Positions 6,734 to 9,091 of a stretch of 9,091 bases of DNA are shown in pieces. The number at the start of each line of letters is the position of its first letter. The first letter of the stretch is position 1. The stretch comes from Modestobacter sp. GTDB lineage: Bacteria > Actinomycetota > Actinomycetes > Mycobacteriales > Geodermatophilaceae. Both the position numbers and the translations under genes were made by a program. The stretch lies in NCBI GenBank assembly GCA_025966175.1, contig JAOPVN010000512.1, positions 1-9,091 of the forward strand, in the 5' to 3' direction. A model generated the notes under the pieces. That model did no database searches, was not told the origin of the DNA, and worked only from the letters and a program-made list of their open reading frames with translations.

Positions 6734-8133
6734 GGGATCACCACCTGGGTCCCGCGCAGCAGGGGCGCCAGGGTCGACGCCGACAGGTCCGAGACGTCCG
6801 AGGGGTCGATGCCGGTCTGGTAGCCCAGGATGCTGCGGACGAAGTCCAGCTCCGCCGACGACCCGGCCAGCCCGCCGCTGGTGCCGCCGTCGTTGAGCGC
6901 CACCGGCAGCGAGTTGCCGAGGGAGCCGGTCGACGTCGGCTGCGCGGACCCCGGCGAGGTGGTCCTGGCGCCCAGGCAGCGCGGCCCGTTCAGCGGGTCC
7001 TCGGGTGAGTCGATGCCGTCGGCCGGCGGGTCCGGGCAGTAGTAGACGCCGGCCTTCGTGGCGGCGATGAGCCCGTCGATGTCGTCGAGCCCGGCGCAGG
7101 AGGGGCCGCGGTTGTCGATGTAGGCCGGCTGGTCGCCGGGCGCGTAGGGGTTCCGCGGCGGGAACTGGACGGTGATGTTCAGGTTCAGCGCCGGGTCGCC
7201 GTCCCCACCGAACGCCTCGGTGATCATCGGGTTGAACCGGGACAGCCCGTTGAGCAGGCACGGGTACTCCGGGGAGTACTTGGCGAACAGGCCGAGGACC
7301 GGCCGGGAGCTGGCGGCCAGGGAGATCAGCGACTGCTCGTTCCGGGTGAGGAAGTCGGTGGCCGTGGTCGACGAGGCGTCCACGACGGTGAAGGTGCGAC
7401 GCAGCTGCTCGGACTGGTCGACCAGGGTGCTGCTGGTGACCGACAGGTTGTCCAGCACCCCGAGCAGGTCGGCGGCGGCCGAGTCGTAGGTGTCAGCGAC
7501 GTCGGCGATCCGGGAGATGTCGGTCTGCAGCTGCGGCAGCACGGTGTTCACCTGGCCGACGTAGGAGCCCAGCGTGGCCAGGTTCTCCCCCAGCCGGTTC
7601 CCGCGCCCGCGCAGCGCGTCGGCGACGGCGCCCAGGGTGTAGCTGAGGTCCTGCGGCGAGACCGCCTGCAGCAGCGGCAGCAGGTCGTCGACGACCTTCT
7701 GCAGCTCGATCGCGTTCTCGCTGCGGTCCTGTCCGATGACGTCGCCCTCGGCCAGCGTCGCGCCGCCGGGGTTCGTCGGCGGCACCAGCGAGACGAACCG
7801 CTCCCCGAACAGCGTCTTGGGCAGCAGCCGGGCGCTCACGTCGGCCGGGATGTCGGCCAGGTGATCCGGGTCGATGGCCAGCTCGATCGTCGCGCCGTCG
7901 GCATCCGTGGAGACCGACCGCACCTCACCGACCAGCACGCCGCGGATCTTCACGTCGCTGGCCTCCTGCAGCTGGTTGCCGATGGTGTCGGTCTGCAGCG
8001 TCACGCTCACCGCGCCGCTGAACGCCTTCTGGTACTGCGCCACGGCCAGGCCCAGCAGCAGCGCCAGGACGACGAGGAACGCCAGCCCCTGCAGCCTGCG
8101 GCGCACGACGGCGCCCTTCCCCGCCCGCGTCAT
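6730..8133 (-). CDS. mceA: Mce family protein A (MlaD-domain lipid-transport subunit)
   Basis: First of six Mce subunits, 467 residues, the longest here. A basic N-terminus (1-13) and one membrane anchor (about 14-34) precede the MCE/MlaD beta domain (about 41-118), which ends in the characteristic KTLFGERFVSLVPP stretch (106-119). Residues about 135-285 are long amphipathic helices expected to build the hydrophobic tube. The C-terminal region (286-467) carries all four cysteines (C292, C346, C366, C386), the MceA-like EYPCLLNGL segment, and a Gly/Ser/Thr-rich low-complexity part (about 389-427). It likely acts anchored in the membrane and projecting into the periplasm/cell wall, in a hetero-hexamer with MceB-F. 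The start is the ATG overlapping the yrbEB stop (ATGA). The reading frame stays open further upstream, but that stretch is antiparallel-free yrbEB coding sequence in another frame. No strong ribosome site precedes this ATG, consistent with coupling. Confidence 0.95.
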   Translation of the reverse strand: MTRAGKGAVVRRRLQGLAFLVVLALLLGLAVAQYQKAFSGAVSVTLQTDTIGNQLQEASDVKIRGVLVGEVRSVSTDADGATIELAIDPDHLADIPADVSARLLPKTLFGERFVSLVPPTNPGGATLAEGDVIGQDRSENAIELQKVVDDLLPLLQAVSPQDLSYTLGAVADALRGRGNRLGENLATLGSYVGQVNTVLPQLQTDISRIADVADTYDSAAADLLGVLDNLSVTSSTLVDQSEQLRRTFTVVDASSTTATDFLTRNEQSLISLAASSRPVLGLFAKYSPEYPCLLNGLSRFNPMITEAFGGDGDPALNLNITVQFPPRNPYAPGDQPAYIDNRGPSCAGLDDIDGLIAATKAGVYYCPDPPADGIDSPEDPLNGPRCLGARTTSPGSAQPTSTGSLGNSLPVALNDGGTSGGLAGSSAELDFVRSILGYQTGIDPSDVSDLSASTLAPLLRGTQVVIP

Positions 8134-8999
8134 CCGGCGATCCGCACCGTCGTCGTCGAGCCCCAGATCGCCAGCGACAGGAACAGGTCGATGACGTTCA
8201 CCGCGACGATCGAGAAGCGGACGGCGCGGCCCACGGCCAGCCCGACCCCGGCGGGACCGCCGGCGGCGCGGTAGCCGTAGTAGCAGTGGGTCAGGATGAT
8301 CACCACGGCGAAGACCAGCACCTTGAGGAACGACCACAACACGTCCTGCGGCGGCAGGAACAGGTTGAAGTAGTGGTCGTAGGTGCCCGTCGACTGCCCG
8401 TAGAGCTGGGTGCTGATGAAGCGCGTGGCGAAGTAGCTGGTGAGCAGCCCGATCACGTAGAGCGGGATGACCGCGATGAAGCCGGCGACGATCCGGGTGG
8501 TCACCAGGAACGGCAGCGAGGGGACGCCCATGACCTCGAGGGCGTCGATCTCCTCGTTGATCCGCATCGCGCCGATCTGGGCGGTGAAGCCGCAGCCCAC
8601 CGTCGCCGACAGCGCCAGCCCGGCCACCAGCGGCGCGATCTCGCGGGTGTTGAAGTACGCCGAGAGGAAGCCGGTGAACGCCGAGGTGCCCAGCTGGTCC
8701 AGCGCCGCGTAGCCCTGCAGCCCGACCTCGGTGCCGGTGAAGAAGGACAGGAAGGCGATGACCCCGACGGTGCCGCCGATGACCGCCAGCGCCCCGGTGC
8801 CGAAGGTGACCTCCGCCAGCAGCCGCATGGTCTCGCGCTTGTAGCGGCGCAGCGTCCGCGGCGTCCAGGCCAGCGCCCGGCCGTAGAAGCCGAGCTGGTC
8901 GCCGAGGTCGTCCAGCGTCGACAGCGGCTTGCGGTAGAGCGTCCGCACGATCCGCCGGGTGCGCACCTTGACCCGGTCGACGGGTGAGAGGAGGGCCAT
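8130..8999 (-). CDS. yrbEB: YrbE/MlaE-family ABC permease B of the Mce transporter
   Basis: Integral inner-membrane permease, 289 residues, the usual size for YrbEB. A basic N-terminal region (about 1-60), likely an interfacial helix, precedes membrane segments at about 66-90, 120-141, 163-192, 222-245 and 262-282. The family signature is present: a Gly/Ala-rich stretch ending in QIGAMR (141-146), then EEIDALEVMG (149-158). This is the cytoplasmic coupling helix that contacts the ATPase (Mkl/MceG type, not encoded here). A second conserved-looking stretch, YGYRAAGGPAGVG, lies at 241-253. With YrbEA it should form the channel that receives lipid from the Mce tube. I chose the ATG at 8999 over the in-frame GTG at 9002 because the GAAGGG ribosome site sits 6 bases before the ATG but only 3 before the GTG. 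Its TGA stop overlaps the ATG of mceA by 4 bases (ATGA). Confidence 0.95.
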   Translation of the reverse strand: MALLSPVDRVKVRTRRIVRTLYRKPLSTLDDLGDQLGFYGRALAWTPRTLRRYKRETMRLLAEVTFGTGALAVIGGTVGVIAFLSFFTGTEVGLQGYAALDQLGTSAFTGFLSAYFNTREIAPLVAGLALSATVGCGFTAQIGAMRINEEIDALEVMGVPSLPFLVTTRIVAGFIAVIPLYVIGLLTSYFATRFISTQLYGQSTGTYDHYFNLFLPPQDVLWSFLKVLVFAVVIILTHCYYGYRAAGGPAGVGLAVGRAVRFSIVAVNVIDLFLSLAIWGSTTTVRIAG

Positions 9000-9091
9000 C
9001 ACTGGCCCTTCGGCGGGACGAGCTGGAAGTAGATCGCGGTGATCACGAAGTTCACCGCGAACAGCAGCAGGAACGTGATGACGACGGACTG
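8999..9091 (-). CDS. yrbEA: YrbE/MlaE-family permease A, C-terminal end only (5' end outside window)
   Basis: Only the last 30 codons and the TGA stop lie in the window. The visible peptide is a hydrophobic stretch (VVITFLLLFAVNFVITAI) followed by a short polar end (YFQLVPPKGQ). This fits the final membrane helix and short tail of an MlaE/YrbE-type ABC permease. The call rests mainly on position: in actinobacterial mce operons the first permease, YrbEA, directly precedes YrbEB, and the next gene here is clearly a YrbE protein. It would pair with YrbEB as the transmembrane core of the Mce importer. The stop codon overlaps the ATG of yrbEB by one base, which implies translational coupling. Family assignment is fairly safe; which mce paralogue group it belongs to is not visible. 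Confidence 0.85.
   Translation of the reverse strand, partial: QSVVITFLLLFAVNFVITAIYFQLVPPKGQ
9006..9011 (-). promoter_or_regulatory. Ribosome binding site of yrbEB (decides the start)
   Basis: GAAGGG on the minus strand, inside the last codons of yrbEA. It lies 6 bases before the ATG at 8999 and 3 before the alternative GTG at 9002, so the ATG is the better placed start. Confidence 0.6.

Noticed and set aside
6734..7261. Upstream extension of mceB
   Set aside because: The extra residues are an out-of-frame reading of the mceA tail. The GTG at 6733 has a good ribosome site and places the anchor at the N-terminus.
8134..8337. Upstream extension of mceA to an earlier start
   Set aside because: The extra 68 residues are Arg/Pro-rich and lie entirely within yrbEB. 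The ATG at 8133 gives the normal short basic N-terminus and membrane anchor and overlaps the yrbEB stop.
1..9091. CRISPR arrays, insertion sequences, tRNA or rRNA genes, phage or defence genes
   Set aside because: I see no regularly spaced repeats, transposase motifs, terminal inverted repeats or RNA-like segments; nearly all the sequence is accounted for by the mce operon.

Overview
The window holds most of one mce (mammalian cell entry) lipid-transport operon, read entirely on the minus strand. High-GC sequence, six different adjacent Mce subunits, paired YrbE permeases and trailing Mce-associated membrane proteins are the hallmark of Actinomycetota. Gene order, frequent GTG starts and protein style would fit a free-living actinomycete such as a member of the Geodermatophilaceae, but genus is only a guess because there is no rRNA or other marker gene.

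In transcription order (right to left): the last 30 codons of the first permease, yrbEA (9091-8999); the second permease, yrbEB (8999-8130); six Mce proteins, mceA (8133-6730), mceB (6733-5693), mceC (5693-4659), mceD (4662-3433), mceE, a lipoprotein (3436-2165), and mceF (2168-900); a 131-base gap (899-769), the only sizeable non-coding stretch; a Mce-associated membrane protein, mam (768-106); and, after 7 bases, the first 32 codons of a further gene that runs off the left edge and is probably a second mam. From yrbEA to mceF every stop codon overlaps the next start by 1 or 4 bases, so eight consecutive genes appear translationally coupled.

Together the products should form one ABC-type importer of hydrophobic molecules. 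A YrbEA/YrbEB pair forms the inner-membrane channel. An ATPase of the Mkl/MceG type, not encoded here, would dock on its cytoplasmic coupling helix. One copy each of MceA-F would form a hexameric ring and helical tube across the periplasm/cell wall, and the Mam proteins would be stabilising accessories. The substrate (sterol, fatty acid, mycolate-like or other lipid) cannot be read from the sequence.

This is a known type of system, and I see no evidence for an undescribed one. The points worth a second look are: a calcium-loop-like Asp/Asn/Gly motif in the MceD tail; cysteines confined, in even numbers, to the C-terminal tails of all six Mce proteins; a thrice-repeated motif in the single intergenic gap; and a seven-arginine tract in Mam encoded partly by a perfect hexanucleotide repeat. 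There are no RNA genes, mobile elements, CRISPR arrays or convincing terminators.
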